Shown here one piece after another: positions 1 through 13,761 of a DNA stretch of 64,000 nucleotides. Position numbers and translations under genes: made by a program. This DNA comes from Microbacterium sp. Root180 (GTDB taxonomy: Bacteria > Actinomycetota > Actinomycetes > Actinomycetales > Microbacteriaceae). Location of the stretch: positions 480,094-544,093 of the forward strand of contig NZ_LMHS01000002.1 of the NCBI RefSeq assembly GCF_001428485.1. Reading direction: 5' to 3'. Position 1 is the stretch's first letter. Every line of letters begins with the position of its first letter. Below the pieces are notes generated by a model. The model had not been told where the DNA came from, ran no database searches, and was given only the letters and a program-made list of their open reading frames with translations.

Positions 1-855
1 GACGACGTGCTCCGCGTCGGCACCGAACTTCGAGGCGACGACCACGTCCGTGGGAAGCACGAGCTCGACGCCGGACTCCTCGGCGCGACGCATGTACTCG
101 CGCACCGTGTCGAGCTGGTCGGCCTCCAGCAGGCTGGCGCCCACCCGGTGCCCGCGAGCGGCGAGGAAGGTGAACAGCATCCCTCCGCCGACGAGCAGGC
201 GGTCCACGCGCGGGAGGAGATGATCGATCACACCGAGCTTGTCGCTGACCTTCGAGCCGCCGAGCACCACCGTGTACGGACGCTCCGGGTTCTCGGTCAG
301 GCGGTCCAGGACATCGAGCTCCTTCTCGATCAGCGTGCCCGCCGCGGACGGCAGGAGCTGGGCGAGCTCGTAGACCGACGCCTGCTTCCGGTGCACGACG
401 CCGAAGCCGTCGGACACCAGCACATCGCCGAGTCCGGCGAGCTGCTCGGCGAACGCGCGGCGCTCGTCCTCGTCCTTCGCCGTCTCGCCCGCGTTGAAGC
501 GGAGGTTCTCGATGATCGCGACGTCGCCGTCCTCGAGGGCCGCGACGGCCTCGTGGGCGGACTCGCCCACCGTGTCGAGCGCGAACGCGACGGGCTTACC
601 GAGCAGCTCGGACAGCCGCTGCGCGACCGGCTCGAGACTGTAGTTCGGGTCGGGCGCGCCGTCGGGGCGGCCGAGATGGGAGCAGACGACGACGCGGGCG
701 CCGTCGTTGATCAGGCGGTTCAGCGTGGGGAGCGTGGCCCGCACACGGCCATCGTCCGTGATGATCCCGTCCTTGAGAGGAACATTGAGATCAGCACGGA
801 CGATGACGCGCTTGCCGGCCAGCGAACCCAGCGAATCGAGGGTGCGCAGAGCCAT
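1..855 (-). CDS. pgk: Phosphoglycerate kinase, N-terminal 285 residues (3' end outside window)
   Basis: Glycolytic and gluconeogenic enzyme that moves a phosphate between 1,3-bisphosphoglycerate and ADP. It begins MALRTLDSLGSLAGKRVIVR, followed by the substrate-binding RADLNVPL segment. Further on it has the family stretches ENLRFNAGE and SDGFGVVHRKQASVYE. The frame stays open to base 1, so about 285 of the usual ~400 residues are visible and the C-terminal nucleotide-binding half is cut off by the window edge, not by mutation. It lies 7 nt downstream of the gap stop codon on the same strand, so the two are almost certainly co-transcribed, as usual in actinobacteria where tpiA normally follows. 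Confidence 0.97.
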   Translation of the reverse strand, partial: MALRTLDSLGSLAGKRVIVRADLNVPLKDGIITDDGRVRATLPTLNRLINDGARVVVCSHLGRPDGAPDPNYSLEPVAQRLSELLGKPVAFALDTVGESAHEAVAALEDGDVAIIENLRFNAGETAKDEDERRAFAEQLAGLGDVLVSDGFGVVHRKQASVYELAQLLPSAAGTLIEKELDVLDRLTENPERPYTVVLGGSKVSDKLGVIDHLLPRVDRLLVGGGMLFTFLAARGHRVGASLLEADQLDTVREYMRRAEESGVELVLPTDVVVASKFGADAEHVV

Positions 856-862
856 GGTGTGG

Positions 863-2604
<1,742 letters not shown>

Positions 2605-2754
2605 GTTCTCTTCTTCCTGTCGGCGCGCGCCGAATTCCCCGGCGCAGCGAGGGTGACGGGTTCATCCTACTGAGCACCAACACCGCGGCGAGGGGGTTGC
2701 TTCCCTCCGTGACAGGATCTACCGTCGCCTCGCCGCGGCCCCGCGCAACGGCGA

Positions 2755-2760
2755 TACGAT
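2755..2760 (+). promoter_or_regulatory. Candidate -10 box for a leaderless phzF-like transcript
   Basis: TACGAT fits the TANNNT -10 consensus. It ends 6 nt before the ATG at 2767, with no Shine-Dalgarno between, which is the spacing expected of a leaderless mRNA. No convincing -35 was seen. Confidence 0.4.
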
Positions 2761-2766
2761 CGGCCG

Positions 2767-3603
2767 ATGATGCGACCCGCGATCCAGCGATGGGCGGCCT
2801 TCTCGGACGATCCGGCGGGCGGCAATCCGGCGGGCGTCGTGCTCGGCGCCGATGCTCTCACCGACGCCGAGATGCAGCGGATCGCGGCGGATGTCGGGTA
2901 CGCCGAGACCGCCTTCGTCTTCGGAGGCGGTCGGGAACGCGGCATCCGCTACTTCTCCCCCGTCGCCGAGGTGCCCTTCTGCGGACACGCGACCGTCGCC
3001 TCGGCCGTGGCACTGGCCGAGGAGCTCGGCGACGGCGCCTTCGTGTTCGAGACGCCGGTCGGTCCCGTCGAGATCACCACGACGTCGCACGGCGGTCGCC
3101 GCGCGTCGTTCACCAGCGTCGAGCCGTGGGTCTCGACGCTCGCCGAGCCCGATCTCGACGCCGTGCTCTCGCTCCTCGGGCTGGTCCGCGACGACCTGGA
3201 CCGGCGGTATCCGCCCCGCCTGGCCTTTGCGGGAAATCCGCACCCGCTGATCGTCCTCGCCGAGCGCGTGGTCTTCGACGCCTTCACCTTCGATCCCCTC
3301 GAGGCGCGGGCGTTGATGGATGCCGCGGCCTGGCCCGCGACGATCATCGTGCTCCACGACCTCGGCGACGGGGAGTGGGAGGCGCGCAATGTGTTCCCCG
3401 TCGGCACCCTCGCCGAGGACCCGGCGACGGGTGCCGCCGCCGCGGCCACAGGAGCGTATCTGCGCGAGACGGGCGCGGTGACGCCGCCGGCGCAGGTGCG
3501 GATCTCGCAAGGACGCCACGTCGGGCGGCCGGGACTCCTCGAGGTGACGATCCCCGCGACCGGGGGCGTCACCGTCACCGGCTCCGCGGCGCGGATCGAC
3601 TGA
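2767..3603 (+). CDS. PhzF-family isomerase/epimerase-like protein
   Basis: 278 residues, typical for the PhzF family (diaminopimelate-epimerase fold, two similar lobes). Visible family motifs are GNPAGVV near residue 19, the catalytic glutamate in YAETAFV near 45, CGHATVASA near 76, and the second-lobe glycine loop DPATGAAAAATGAY near 215. PhzF itself isomerises a phenazine precursor, but most genomic homologues have unknown substrates and no other phenazine genes are here. Two consecutive ATG codons open the frame; the first is taken, and either is possible. The neighbour whiA converges on it. Confidence 0.85.
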   Translation: MMRPAIQRWAAFSDDPAGGNPAGVVLGADALTDAEMQRIAADVGYAETAFVFGGGRERGIRYFSPVAEVPFCGHATVASAVALAEELGDGAFVFETPVGPVEITTTSHGGRRASFTSVEPWVSTLAEPDLDAVLSLLGLVRDDLDRRYPPRLAFAGNPHPLIVLAERVVFDAFTFDPLEARALMDAAAWPATIIVLHDLGDGEWEARNVFPVGTLAEDPATGAAAAATGAYLRETGAVTPPAQVRISQGRHVGRPGLLEVTIPATGGVTVTGSAARID

Positions 3604-3608
3604 GAGCC

Positions 3609-4586
3609 TCAGTCCTCCATGCCGGCGGGAACCGCGGACTCGGTGCCCGGGATCCCGTCCGCCTCGGCCTTCTTGTCGGCCATCGCGAGGAGGCGACGGA
3701 TGCGGCCGGCCACGGCGTCCTTGGTGAGCGGCGGGTCGGCGTGGTGGCCGAGTTCGTCGAGGCTCGCATCGCGGTGGGCGAGTCGGAGGTCGCCGGCCTC
3801 GCGCAGGTGCTCGGGAATCTCGTCGCCGAGAATCTCCATCGCCCGCTCCACACGTGCGCACGCGGCGACGGCCGCCTGTGCCGACCGGCGCAGGTTCGCG
3901 TCGTCGAAGTTGACCAGCCGGTTCACTCCGGCGCGCACCTCGCGGCGCTGTCGCAGCTGATCCCACTCCGCGGCGGCCTTCTCGGCTCCCATGACCGCGA
4001 GAGCCGCTCTAATGGCCTCACCCTCGCGGACGACCACACGCGGGATGCCGCGCACCTCGCGGGCCTTGCCGGGGATGCCGAGTCGGTGCGCCGCGCCGAC
4101 GAGGGCCATGGCGGCCTCCGACGACGGGCACGTGATCTCGAGCGCGGCCGAGCGGCCCGGCTCGGAGAGCGAGCCGGCCGCGAGGAACGCGCCGCGCCAC
4201 ACAGCGGCGAGGTCGGCGCGTGAGCCGGTGGTGAGCTTGTTCGGAAGCCCCCGCACCGGGCGGCGGCGCTGGTCGAGCAGTCCCGTCTGGCGGGCGAGCG
4301 TCTCACCGCCGTCGATCACGCGCACGGCGTAGTGGCTCGCACTGCGGCCGCCGGAACCCTGCACGTGCACGAGCTCGGGTCGCACGCCGTAGATGTCGAC
4401 GAGGTCGCGTGCGGTGCGCCGCGCGAGCACATCGGAGTCCAGCTCCGCCTCGACGGCCACCCGGTTCGCGATCGAATGCAGACCGCCCGAGAACCGCAGC
4501 AGCGAGGTGAGCTCGGCCACCCGGGCCGTCGGGCGCGGATCGCGCACGGTGATCAGCTCGGCCTTCACATCAGCGGTCAGCGACAC
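3609..4586 (-). CDS. whiA: DNA-binding protein WhiA
   Basis: 325-residue transcription regulator combining an N-terminal domain related to LAGLIDADG homing endonucleases (about residues 20-210, without nuclease function in the family) with a C-terminal helix-turn-helix (about 230-310, including the [16 protein letters not shown] and LTKDAVAGR segments). WhiA controls sporulation septation with WhiB in Streptomyces and cell division or growth in other Gram-positives; its targets here are unknown. It is the last gene of the minus-strand uvrA-uvrC-rapZ-whiA block, a gene order conserved across actinobacteria. The ATG at 4586 gives the usual [11 protein letters not shown] start. Confidence 0.96.
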   Translation of the reverse strand: MSLTADVKAELITVRDPRPTARVAELTSLLRFSGGLHSIANRVAVEAELDSDVLARRTARDLVDIYGVRPELVHVQGSGGRSASHYAVRVIDGGETLARQTGLLDQRRRPVRGLPNKLTTGSRADLAAVWRGAFLAAGSLSEPGRSAALEITCPSSEAAMALVGAAHRLGIPGKAREVRGIPRVVVREGEAIRAALAVMGAEKAAAEWDQLRQRREVRAGVNRLVNFDDANLRRSAQAAVAACARVERAMEILGDEIPEHLREAGDLRLAHRDASLDELGHHADPPLTKDAVAGRIRRLLAMADKKAEADGIPGTESAVPAGMED

Positions 4587-4658
4587 GGGACTCCTTGCAG
4601 ATTTCGGTGGGGAACGACGGTCCAGCCTAGTCGCGGCCGAGGCCGCATGCGGAGCATC

Positions 4659-5573
4659 TCATTCCCGGCCGAGGTCACGGTGCTTCACACGGACGGCCAC
4701 GCCGGGCACCGACGCGAGTCGATCGGCGAGCTCGCGCACCATCGCGACCGAACGGTGCTTGCCCCCGGTGCAGCCCACCGCGACGACGGAGTGCCGCTTG
4801 TTCTCGCGCTGATATCCCTCCAGGACCGGTCGCAACGCCGACGCGTAGGCATCGATGAACTCTCGCGCGCCCTCCTGCGCCAGGACGAACTCCCGCACGG
4901 GCTCGTCCTCTCCGGTGAGGGCGCGAAGATCCTCGTTCCAGAACGGATTCGGAAGGAATCGCATGTCTGCGACGAGGTCGGCGTCGGGAGGAAGACCGTA
5001 CTTGAAGCCGAAGCTCAGGATCGTGAGCGTGTGACGCGCGGCATCGGCGTCGGTGAACAGCTCGGTGATCTGGGTCGCGAGCTGGTGGATGTTGTGGCGC
5101 GACGTGTCGATGATGACGTCCGCGCTCTCGCGCACGGCGGCCAGGCGCTCGCGCTCGAGACGGATGCCGTCGAGGATCGTGCCGTCGCCCTGGAGCGGAT
5201 GCGGCCTGCGCACGGCCTCGAACCGCCGGACGAGAACCTCGTCCGAGGCATCCAGGAACATCAGGCGGATCTGCCGACGCTCGCGAAGGGAGCGCATCGC
5301 CTCGGGGAGATCCGCGAACAGGTCGCGACCGCGCACGTCGACGACGACCGCGACGCGCGGCAGCACCCCCGCGGCGAGCTCGGTCAGATCGAGCAGGGGT
5401 CGCAGCATCTGCGGAGGGAGGTTGTCGACGACGTACCAGTCGAGATCCTCGAGCGCATTGGCCGCGGTGGACCGACCGGCCCCGGACATGCCCGTCACGA
5501 TGAGAACCTCGCCCGTCTCGCGGCGCCCTGCCTCGGCCATGACCACCCCCGTCATCGAGACCACCCTATCCAC
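4659..5573 (-). CDS. rapZ: RNase adapter protein RapZ (YvcJ family)
   Basis: 304-residue P-loop nucleotide-binding protein. Walker A is GMSGAGRST near residue 28, a WYVVDNLPP segment follows, and the C-terminal CTGGKHRSV motif lies near 268. In E. coli RapZ directs RNase E to the GlmZ small RNA; in Gram-positives the role is less clear and links to cell division or competence have been reported. Its start overlaps the 3' end of uvrC by 8 nt, so translation is likely coupled. Two further ATG codons within the first dozen residues could be the real start. Confidence 0.94.
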   Translation of the reverse strand: MDRVVSMTGVVMAEAGRRETGEVLIVTGMSGAGRSTAANALEDLDWYVVDNLPPQMLRPLLDLTELAAGVLPRVAVVVDVRGRDLFADLPEAMRSLRERRQIRLMFLDASDEVLVRRFEAVRRPHPLQGDGTILDGIRLERERLAAVRESADVIIDTSRHNIHQLATQITELFTDADAARHTLTILSFGFKYGLPPDADLVADMRFLPNPFWNEDLRALTGEDEPVREFVLAQEGAREFIDAYASALRPVLEGYQRENKRHSVVAVGCTGGKHRSVAMVRELADRLASVPGVAVRVKHRDLGRE

Positions 5574-7476
5574 CGGAGAGGTGCGAATGGATCGACGCCG
5601 CGAGCTTCGGCCCGACGCCGGGCAGTTCGGCGATCTCCTCCGGGGTCGCGGCGCGCAGAGACGTCACGGATCCGAAGTGGCGCAGCAGAGCTTTGATCCG
5701 CGCGTCGCCGAGACCCGGAATCTCCGCCAGCACACTCTGGATGTCGCGCCGCCGCCGTCTGCGCTGGTGCGTGATGGCGAACCGGTGCGCCTCGTCGCGC
5801 AGCCGCTGCAGCAGGTACAGCGCCTCGGACGTGCGCGGCAGGATGACCGGATACTCCTCCCCCGGCAGCCAGACCTCCTCGAGCCGCTTGGCGATGCCGC
5901 ACAGCGCGATCTCTTCGTGTCCGGCGTCGCGCAGCGCGCGGGCCGCGGCCTCCACCTGCGGCTTGCCGCCGTCGACGACGAGCAGCTGCGGCCGGTAGGC
6001 GAAACGCGTGCGGCGCCGCTCCGTCACGACGTCGCCGTCCCCCGTCGCATCGACCTCGGGCACGGTCTGCGGCTCGTCGGGGCGATCGAGGTAGGCGAGC
6101 CTGCGCGAGAGCACCTGGTGGAGCGAGTCGGTGTCGTCGGTCGTCTCCTCGACCTTGAACGACCGGTACTGGTCCTTGCGCGGCAGTCCGTCCTCGAAGA
6201 CGACCATCGAGGCCACCACGTTGGTCCCGCCGAGGTGCGACACGTCGAAGCACTCGATGCGCAGGGGCGCCTCGGCGAGGTCGAGCGCCTCCTGCAGGTC
6301 GGTGAGCGCCTGCGTGCGCGCCACGTAGTCGCTCGTGCGCCGCGTCTTGTGCAGCATGAGCGCCTGCTGGGCGTTCAGCGACGCGGTTCGCATGAGCTCG
6401 GCCTTGCGCCCCCGCTGCGCGATCTGGATCGTCACCGACTTGCCGCGGCGCCCGCGCAGCCACTCCTCGAGGTCCGCGGCGTCCTCCGGCATCGCCGGGA
6501 CGAGCACCTGCCGGGGGATGTCGGCGCCGTCCGCGTTGCCGTAGGTGCGCTGAAGCACCTGGTCCACCAGGTCGCCCCCCGAGATGTCGAGCTCCTTCTC
6601 GATCGTCGTCGCCCGCACACCGCGCACGCGGCCGCCCCGGATCACGAAGTGCTGCACCGCGGCGGCGAGCTCATCCTCGGCGATGCCGAACAGATCCGCG
6701 TCGGTGTCGGCGGCGAGGACGAGGGCGCTCTTGTTGAGCACCGCGTCGATCGCCTGAAGCCGGTCGCGGTAGACGGCAGCCGCCTCGTAGTCCATTGCAG
6801 CGGATGCCTCGCGCATGCGAGCGGTCAGCTCTCGTCGGAATCGCTGGTCGCCCCCGGACATGAAGGCGACGAAGTCCTCCACGATCGCGCGGTGCTCCTC
6901 GACGGAGACCTTCATCGAGCAGGGACCGCCGCAGCGCCCGATCTGACCCGGGAAGCAGGGCCTACCGGAGGCCATCGCCTTCTTGTAGGACGAGTCGCTG
7001 CAGGTGCGGATCGGGAAGACCTTGATCATCAGGTCGATCGTGTCGTGCACCGCCCAGACCTTCGGGTACGGCCCGAAGTACTTCGCGCCCTTGATCCGGC
7101 GGTTGCGTGTCACGATGACCCGCGGCGCCTCGTCGGCCAGTGTGATCGCCATGAACGGGTAGGACTTGTCGTCCTTGTAGCGGACGTTGAACGGCGGATC
7201 GAACTCCTTGATCCACATGTACTCGAGCTGCAGGGAGTCCACGTCGCTCGCGACGACCGTCCACTCCACGGATGCCGCGGTCGTGACCATGCGCCTCGTG
7301 CGCTCGTGGAGCGTGCGCAGGGGCGCGAAGTAGTTCGAGAGGCGGGCGCGCAGGTTCTTGGCCTTGCCGACGTACAGCACGCGCCCGTCGGCGTCCCGGA
7401 AGCGATAGACGCCCGGGTTTGTCGGGATCTCCCCCGGCTTCGGCTTGTACGAGACCGTGGGCGCTGATCGTGGCAT
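5566..7476 (-). CDS. uvrC: Excinuclease ABC subunit C
   Basis: Makes both incisions in nucleotide excision repair. The 636 residues show the GIY-YIG nuclease domain first (NPGVYRF then [13 protein letters not shown], residues about 20-50), a UVR domain that contacts UvrB near residue 210, the RNase H-like C-terminal nuclease ([17 protein letters not shown] near 380), and a terminal helix-hairpin-helix pair ([25 protein letters not shown]). It lies 5 nt downstream of uvrA on the same strand, so UvrA and UvrC are made from one transcript. Confidence 0.97.
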   Translation of the reverse strand: MPRSAPTVSYKPKPGEIPTNPGVYRFRDADGRVLYVGKAKNLRARLSNYFAPLRTLHERTRRMVTTAASVEWTVVASDVDSLQLEYMWIKEFDPPFNVRYKDDKSYPFMAITLADEAPRVIVTRNRRIKGAKYFGPYPKVWAVHDTIDLMIKVFPIRTCSDSSYKKAMASGRPCFPGQIGRCGGPCSMKVSVEEHRAIVEDFVAFMSGGDQRFRRELTARMREASAAMDYEAAAVYRDRLQAIDAVLNKSALVLAADTDADLFGIAEDELAAAVQHFVIRGGRVRGVRATTIEKELDISGGDLVDQVLQRTYGNADGADIPRQVLVPAMPEDAADLEEWLRGRRGKSVTIQIAQRGRKAELMRTASLNAQQALMLHKTRRTSDYVARTQALTDLQEALDLAEAPLRIECFDVSHLGGTNVVASMVVFEDGLPRKDQYRSFKVEETTDDTDSLHQVLSRRLAYLDRPDEPQTVPEVDATGDGDVVTERRRTRFAYRPQLLVVDGGKPQVEAAARALRDAGHEEIALCGIAKRLEEVWLPGEEYPVILPRTSEALYLLQRLRDEAHRFAITHQRRRRRRDIQSVLAEIPGLGDARIKALLRHFGSVTSLRAATPEEIAELPGVGPKLAASIHSHLSGG

Positions 7477-7481
7477 CGGGG

Positions 7482-10385
<2,904 letters not shown>

Positions 10386-10397
10386 CAGACAAGTTTA

Positions 10398-10433
10398 GGC
10401 GGGGCCTCCGACATGAGCGCCGGAGACCCCGCC
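10398..10433 (-). terminator. Hairpin terminator of the 5'-nucleotidase gene
   Basis: Arms GGCGGGG-C-CTCCG and CGGAG-A-CCCCGCC pair with one internal mismatch around a 10-nt loop. It sits 12 nt beyond the nucleotidase stop on the minus strand and just upstream of uvrA. Confidence 0.7.
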
Positions 10434-10444
10434 TTCACGGGTTC

Positions 10445-12853
10445 CTACCAGATCAGCAGGGGCACCGTCGGACTCTTCGATGCGCGCACGGTGTCACTTC
10501 CCGCATACGACACCGAGAGCTTGTGGAGCCCTGTGCCGAGCGCCGGCAGCTTGACCTTCACCACGCCGCGATCCTTGGCGGTGAGCGTCGCCGAAGCGAT
10601 CGCGGTCTTGCCGTCGAAGATCGTGATCTCCCCGGTCGGGCGCACGCCGTCCTCGGCCACCACGATGGTCGTGAACTGCACGGCCGACCCCTTCTTCGCG
10701 ATGAGCTTGTTGGGGATGCCGATGGTCACGCTGTCGGCACGGTCGAAGGTGGTGATGGGCACGGAGATCGACGTGCCCGTCGAGGCTCCGGTGAGAGTCA
10801 GCGCCGTCGCACCGATCGGGGCGTTCGCCGGCAGCTTCACCGAGACCGTCGCCGTGCCGAGGTTGTCGTACGGATCCGTCGCCAGCACCGTCGTCACGGG
10901 GGCCGTGCCGAGGACCTTGTCACCGAGCGAGACGACGATCTCCGTGTCCTTGACGTCGGCGGCCGTCGACATGGACCAGGACTTCACATCGAAGGAGACC
11001 GTCGTGCCCAGTTCGTAGGTCGCGGGCGCGGAAGCCGGGAACGCCACCTCGACAGCACGCTGCGCGACGTCGACGGGAAGGGGTTGCGTCGAGGCGAAGG
11101 CGGCCATGTAGTCCACCATCGCGGCGAGGTCGACCTTGCCCGTGTCACGCTTTCCCGTGCCGGTGTTCAGCTCCCGGAAGTTGTCGCCGCCGGTCGAGAG
11201 GAACGAGTTGACCGTGACCGAGTAGGTCGCGCCCGCGTCGATCGGCTCGCCGTTCAGCCACATGCCCGTGATGGTGCCCCGCGGCGCGGTGTACTGCAGA
11301 CCCTCTTCGTTGGCGGCGGTGCCCGGGTTGTCGCGCTGCGTCTCGAGAACCGGAGCCTGCGTGTAGGTGTACTCGAATCCCTCGGAGACCCCCAGTCGCA
11401 GGAACGGCCGCGTGGGCAGTGCGTTGAAGGCATCGCGCTGCCACTGCTGCTCGAGGACGGTCTTGATCTGAGCGCCGGTGAGCGTCATGTTGACGAGCGT
11501 GTTGGCGAACGACTGCACGTTCGCGGCCTGCTTGTACGTCAGCGTGCGCGGGTAGGAACCGTCGCCCGGGTCCACCCCCACCATGTCGGCGCGCAGTCCG
11601 CCCGGGTTCATGAACGCGATCTGCGCCCCGCCGGACTCGGGCTTCTCCGTCGCCCAACGCTGCACTTCGGCGACCAGGTTGCCGATCGTGGACTCGCCGC
11701 CTCGATTCTCGTTCGGCAGGCCCGTGGTCGGGTTGATGGTGGCCAGTTGCGCACGGTTGAGCGCCCCGGCGATCTCGCCGAGCGGCTCGGCCCCGAGGAT
11801 GTCGGCCTCGTTCTTCGCCGTGAGCACGAGCGCCGCCACGTCGGCGTCGGCGGGGTAGCCCTGGATCGCGAGGATGTTCTGCGCCTTCGCCGTGACGTCG
11901 CCTGTCTCGCTGTCGACGGTGAAGAGGAGCTGGTTGAGGCTCGTGCCGTACTGACCGGCGGAGACCACCGGGCGCTCCGTCACGGCGCGTCCCTCGGCTG
12001 CCCACTCCGCGACCGGGAACGAGCAGTTGTACGCGAGGTGGGTGTGACCCGACACGATCGCGTCCACGTCGGCCGACACGGTGTTGACGATGTCGGCCCA
12101 CTTGCCGGAATCGCGCATCGTCAGGCAGTTCGTCGACGGGGCGCCCTCGTGCACCAGCATCACCACGACATCCGCGCCGTTGGCGACGAGATCCGCGGCC
12201 TCGGTGTTCACCGATTCCACGATCCCCTTCACCTCGATGTCGGCGATGCCGCCCGGGCTGACCAGGGAGGGGAGCTCTTCCGTGACGGCGCCGACGAAGC
12301 CCACCTGGACTCCGCTCAGCTCCTTGATCCAGGTGGCCGGAACAGCGTCGTCGCCGGTCAGCTTCACTTTGAGGTTGGACGCGATGTACTCCCACTGCGC
12401 GCCGCCGTAGGGATTCGTCACGGCGTCGTAGGGCGCCATCACTCGATTGATCAGGTCGTCGTAGCCCTGATCGAGTTCGTGGTTGCCCACCGCCGAGACT
12501 TCGAGTCCGGCCGCGTTGAGCGCATCGATGGTGGGCTTGTCGTGCTGGATGAACGACTCGAACGTCGACGCGCCGATGAGGTCGCCCGCGGCGGCGAACA
12601 CCGTGTTCGGGTTCGCAGTGCGCAACTGCTGGACGGCGCCGGCGAGCTTCGCCGCGCCTGCCTGAGCGCCCTCGTCGAGGATGCGGCCGTGGAAGTCGTT
12701 GGTCGCAAGGATCTGGATCTGCGTCTCCGCGGCGTGGGCCGCGGGGCTCGCGACGAGCAGCCCTGCGCCGAGCGCGACGATGGCGACACTGGCGCCGGTG
12801 GCGATCCGGCGGCGGGACGCAGTGCTGTGGTCGGGGTGTGACCGCATTCGCAT
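10445..12853 (-). CDS. Secreted bifunctional 5'-nucleotidase / UDP-sugar hydrolase with Ig-like tail
   Basis: 802 residues. A signal peptide is clear: an Arg-rich N-region, a hydrophobic core about residues 19-38, and a cut near AHA-AE. The metallophosphatase domain has its four metal motifs: LATNDFHG, AAGDLIGAS, VGNHELDQGYDD and SGHTHLAYNC. A 5'-nucleotidase C-terminal domain (about 350-540) follows, with NPGGLRADMVG and the substrate pocket segment STGGDNF. The last 200 residues are beta-rich and repetitive (VSVKLPANAP, VKVKLPALG), typical of bacterial Ig-like modules. There is no LPXTG sorting signal or C-terminal membrane anchor, so it is probably released or loosely wall-bound. It scavenges phosphate and nucleosides outside the cell. 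It has its own leader and terminator. Confidence 0.92.
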   Translation of the reverse strand: MRMRSHPDHSTASRRRIATGASVAIVALGAGLLVASPAAHAAETQIQILATNDFHGRILDEGAQAGAAKLAGAVQQLRTANPNTVFAAAGDLIGASTFESFIQHDKPTIDALNAAGLEVSAVGNHELDQGYDDLINRVMAPYDAVTNPYGGAQWEYIASNLKVKLTGDDAVPATWIKELSGVQVGFVGAVTEELPSLVSPGGIADIEVKGIVESVNTEAADLVANGADVVVMLVHEGAPSTNCLTMRDSGKWADIVNTVSADVDAIVSGHTHLAYNCSFPVAEWAAEGRAVTERPVVSAGQYGTSLNQLLFTVDSETGDVTAKAQNILAIQGYPADADVAALVLTAKNEADILGAEPLGEIAGALNRAQLATINPTTGLPNENRGGESTIGNLVAEVQRWATEKPESGGAQIAFMNPGGLRADMVGVDPGDGSYPRTLTYKQAANVQSFANTLVNMTLTGAQIKTVLEQQWQRDAFNALPTRPFLRLGVSEGFEYTYTQAPVLETQRDNPGTAANEEGLQYTAPRGTITGMWLNGEPIDAGATYSVTVNSFLSTGGDNFRELNTGTGKRDTGKVDLAAMVDYMAAFASTQPLPVDVAQRAVEVAFPASAPATYELGTTVSFDVKSWSMSTAADVKDTEIVVSLGDKVLGTAPVTTVLATDPYDNLGTATVSVKLPANAPIGATALTLTGASTGTSISVPITTFDRADSVTIGIPNKLIAKKGSAVQFTTIVVAEDGVRPTGEITIFDGKTAIASATLTAKDRGVVKVKLPALGTGLHKLSVSYAGSDTVRASKSPTVPLLIW

Positions 12854-12985
12854 GGTGGTTCCTCTTCTGGACGACGAGCAGCCCGAAAGACGTCGGGCTC
12901 GCTGTGGGTCCGGACGGGGCTTCAGAGCGAGCCTAGAAAAGCCGCCGGTCCTTGCCTAGAAGATGAGAAGAAGTTCATGTATCGG

Positions 12986-13429
12986 TCAGGAAACGCTCCC
13001 GTGGCGCCCCCCGGCGAAGGGGACGAGCCCGTCCCGGAGCGCCGCGATGCGCTCGACGTCCAGTCCGGTGGCGCGCATGATCTGGCCGGGGACCTCGAGG
13101 GCACGCGTGCGAAGCGCGCGACCCTCATCCGTGAGGCGGATCTCGAGGACTCGCTCGTCGTCCGCCCGTCGCGCTCGTGCGACTCTCCCCTGTGACTCGA
13201 GACGCTTGACGAGGGGCGACAGCGTCGCCGGCTCCATCGCGAGGTCATCGGCCAGCTCTCCCAGCGAACGCGGCGACTCCTCCCACAGGGCCAGCATCAC
13301 GAGGTACTGCGGATGCGTGAGCCCCAACGGCTCCAGGACCGGGCGATAGATCGACACGACGTTGCGCGCTGCGGTCACCAGTGCGAAGCAGAGCTGATTC
13401 TCGAGTTTCAGGAGGTCGTCGGGTTCCAC
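12986..13429 (-). CDS. MarR-family transcriptional regulator
   Basis: 147 residues with the MarR winged-helix layout: dimer helix about 8-35 (LENQLCFALVTAARNVVSIY), recognition region MEPATLSPLVKRLESQGRV near 68-86, then the wing RRADDERVLEIRLTDEGRAL. The segment LGLTHPQYLVMLALWE resembles OhrR, the organic-peroxide sensor, and a single cysteine (LCFAL, residue 14) sits near where OhrR keeps its redox cysteine, but that role is inference. It is transcribed away from the small Cys-rich gene at 13472, with a 14-bp palindrome between them that is the probable operator. Confidence 0.88.
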   Translation of the reverse strand: MEPDDLLKLENQLCFALVTAARNVVSIYRPVLEPLGLTHPQYLVMLALWEESPRSLGELADDLAMEPATLSPLVKRLESQGRVARARRADDERVLEIRLTDEGRALRTRALEVPGQIMRATGLDVERIAALRDGLVPFAGGRHGSVS

Positions 13430-13453
13430 ACCGACATCCTACCGGGCCTAATG

Positions 13454-13467
13454 TTTAGTACACTAAA
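13454..13467. promoter_or_regulatory. Palindromic operator between marR and the small Cys-rich gene
   Basis: TTTAGT-AC-ACTAAA, perfect 6-bp arms around 2 bp. It is strikingly AT-rich for this genome and lies 24 bp from the marR start and 4 bp from the ATG of the divergent gene. A MarR dimer site that controls both genes is the simplest reading. Confidence 0.6.
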
Positions 13468-13471
13468 GAAT

Positions 13472-13723
13472 ATGGATCGAACGGAGGGGCCCGACGCCCC
13501 GCTCCCCCTGCGCCAACGGGTTCGTGACGCCGGCGGCTGGTACGCCTTCCTCAACACCCGGCTCATACGCCTCGCGGGTCCGGCCGCGGTCGGCCCCTAT
13601 GAGACGACTCCGCCGCCTTCGACGGCAGAGCGTGCGGAACGGGCCTGCCCGCTCTGCGGGCGGCCCATGACCGAGCACACGTTCGATCGATCCGGCGTCA
13701 AGCCGCTCATGCACTGCCCCTGA
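13472..13723 (+). CDS. Small Cys-containing protein of unknown function, divergent from marR
   Basis: 83 residues. I do not recognise a named family. It has a middle part with an aromatic start (GGWYAFLNTRLIRLAGPAAVG) and a C-terminal CPLCGRPM motif with a further Cys near the end (MHCP) and a His between, which would suit a one-zinc knuckle. I chose the ATG at 13472; an in-frame ATG lies at 13451 inside the presumed operator region. There is no clear Shine-Dalgarno for either. Divergent pairing with a MarR regulator and a shared palindrome suggests it is the regulator's target. A frame reading further upstream is only antisense marR sequence. Confidence 0.65.
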   Translation: MDRTEGPDAPLPLRQRVRDAGGWYAFLNTRLIRLAGPAAVGPYETTPPPSTAERAERACPLCGRPMTEHTFDRSGVKPLMHCP

Positions 13724-13761
13724 GCTCAAGCGGAACCGTTCCAGGCGCCGCGCGCCCGGCG

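Noticed and set aside
2767..3603. Phenazine biosynthesis cluster
   Set aside because: Only a PhzF-like gene is present; none of PhzA-E or G are in the window.
4332..5696. Long plus-strand open frame opposite whiA and rapZ
   Set aside because: Arg/Val/His-rich shadow of high-GC antisense reading; the minus-strand genes have clear motifs.
5053..7467. 804-codon plus-strand frame opposite uvrC
   Set aside because: Low-complexity shadow translation; uvrC on the other strand is complete.
10523..12841. 772-codon frame opposite the 5'-nucleotidase
   Set aside because: Antisense shadow; the nucleotidase has signal peptide and all catalytic motifs.
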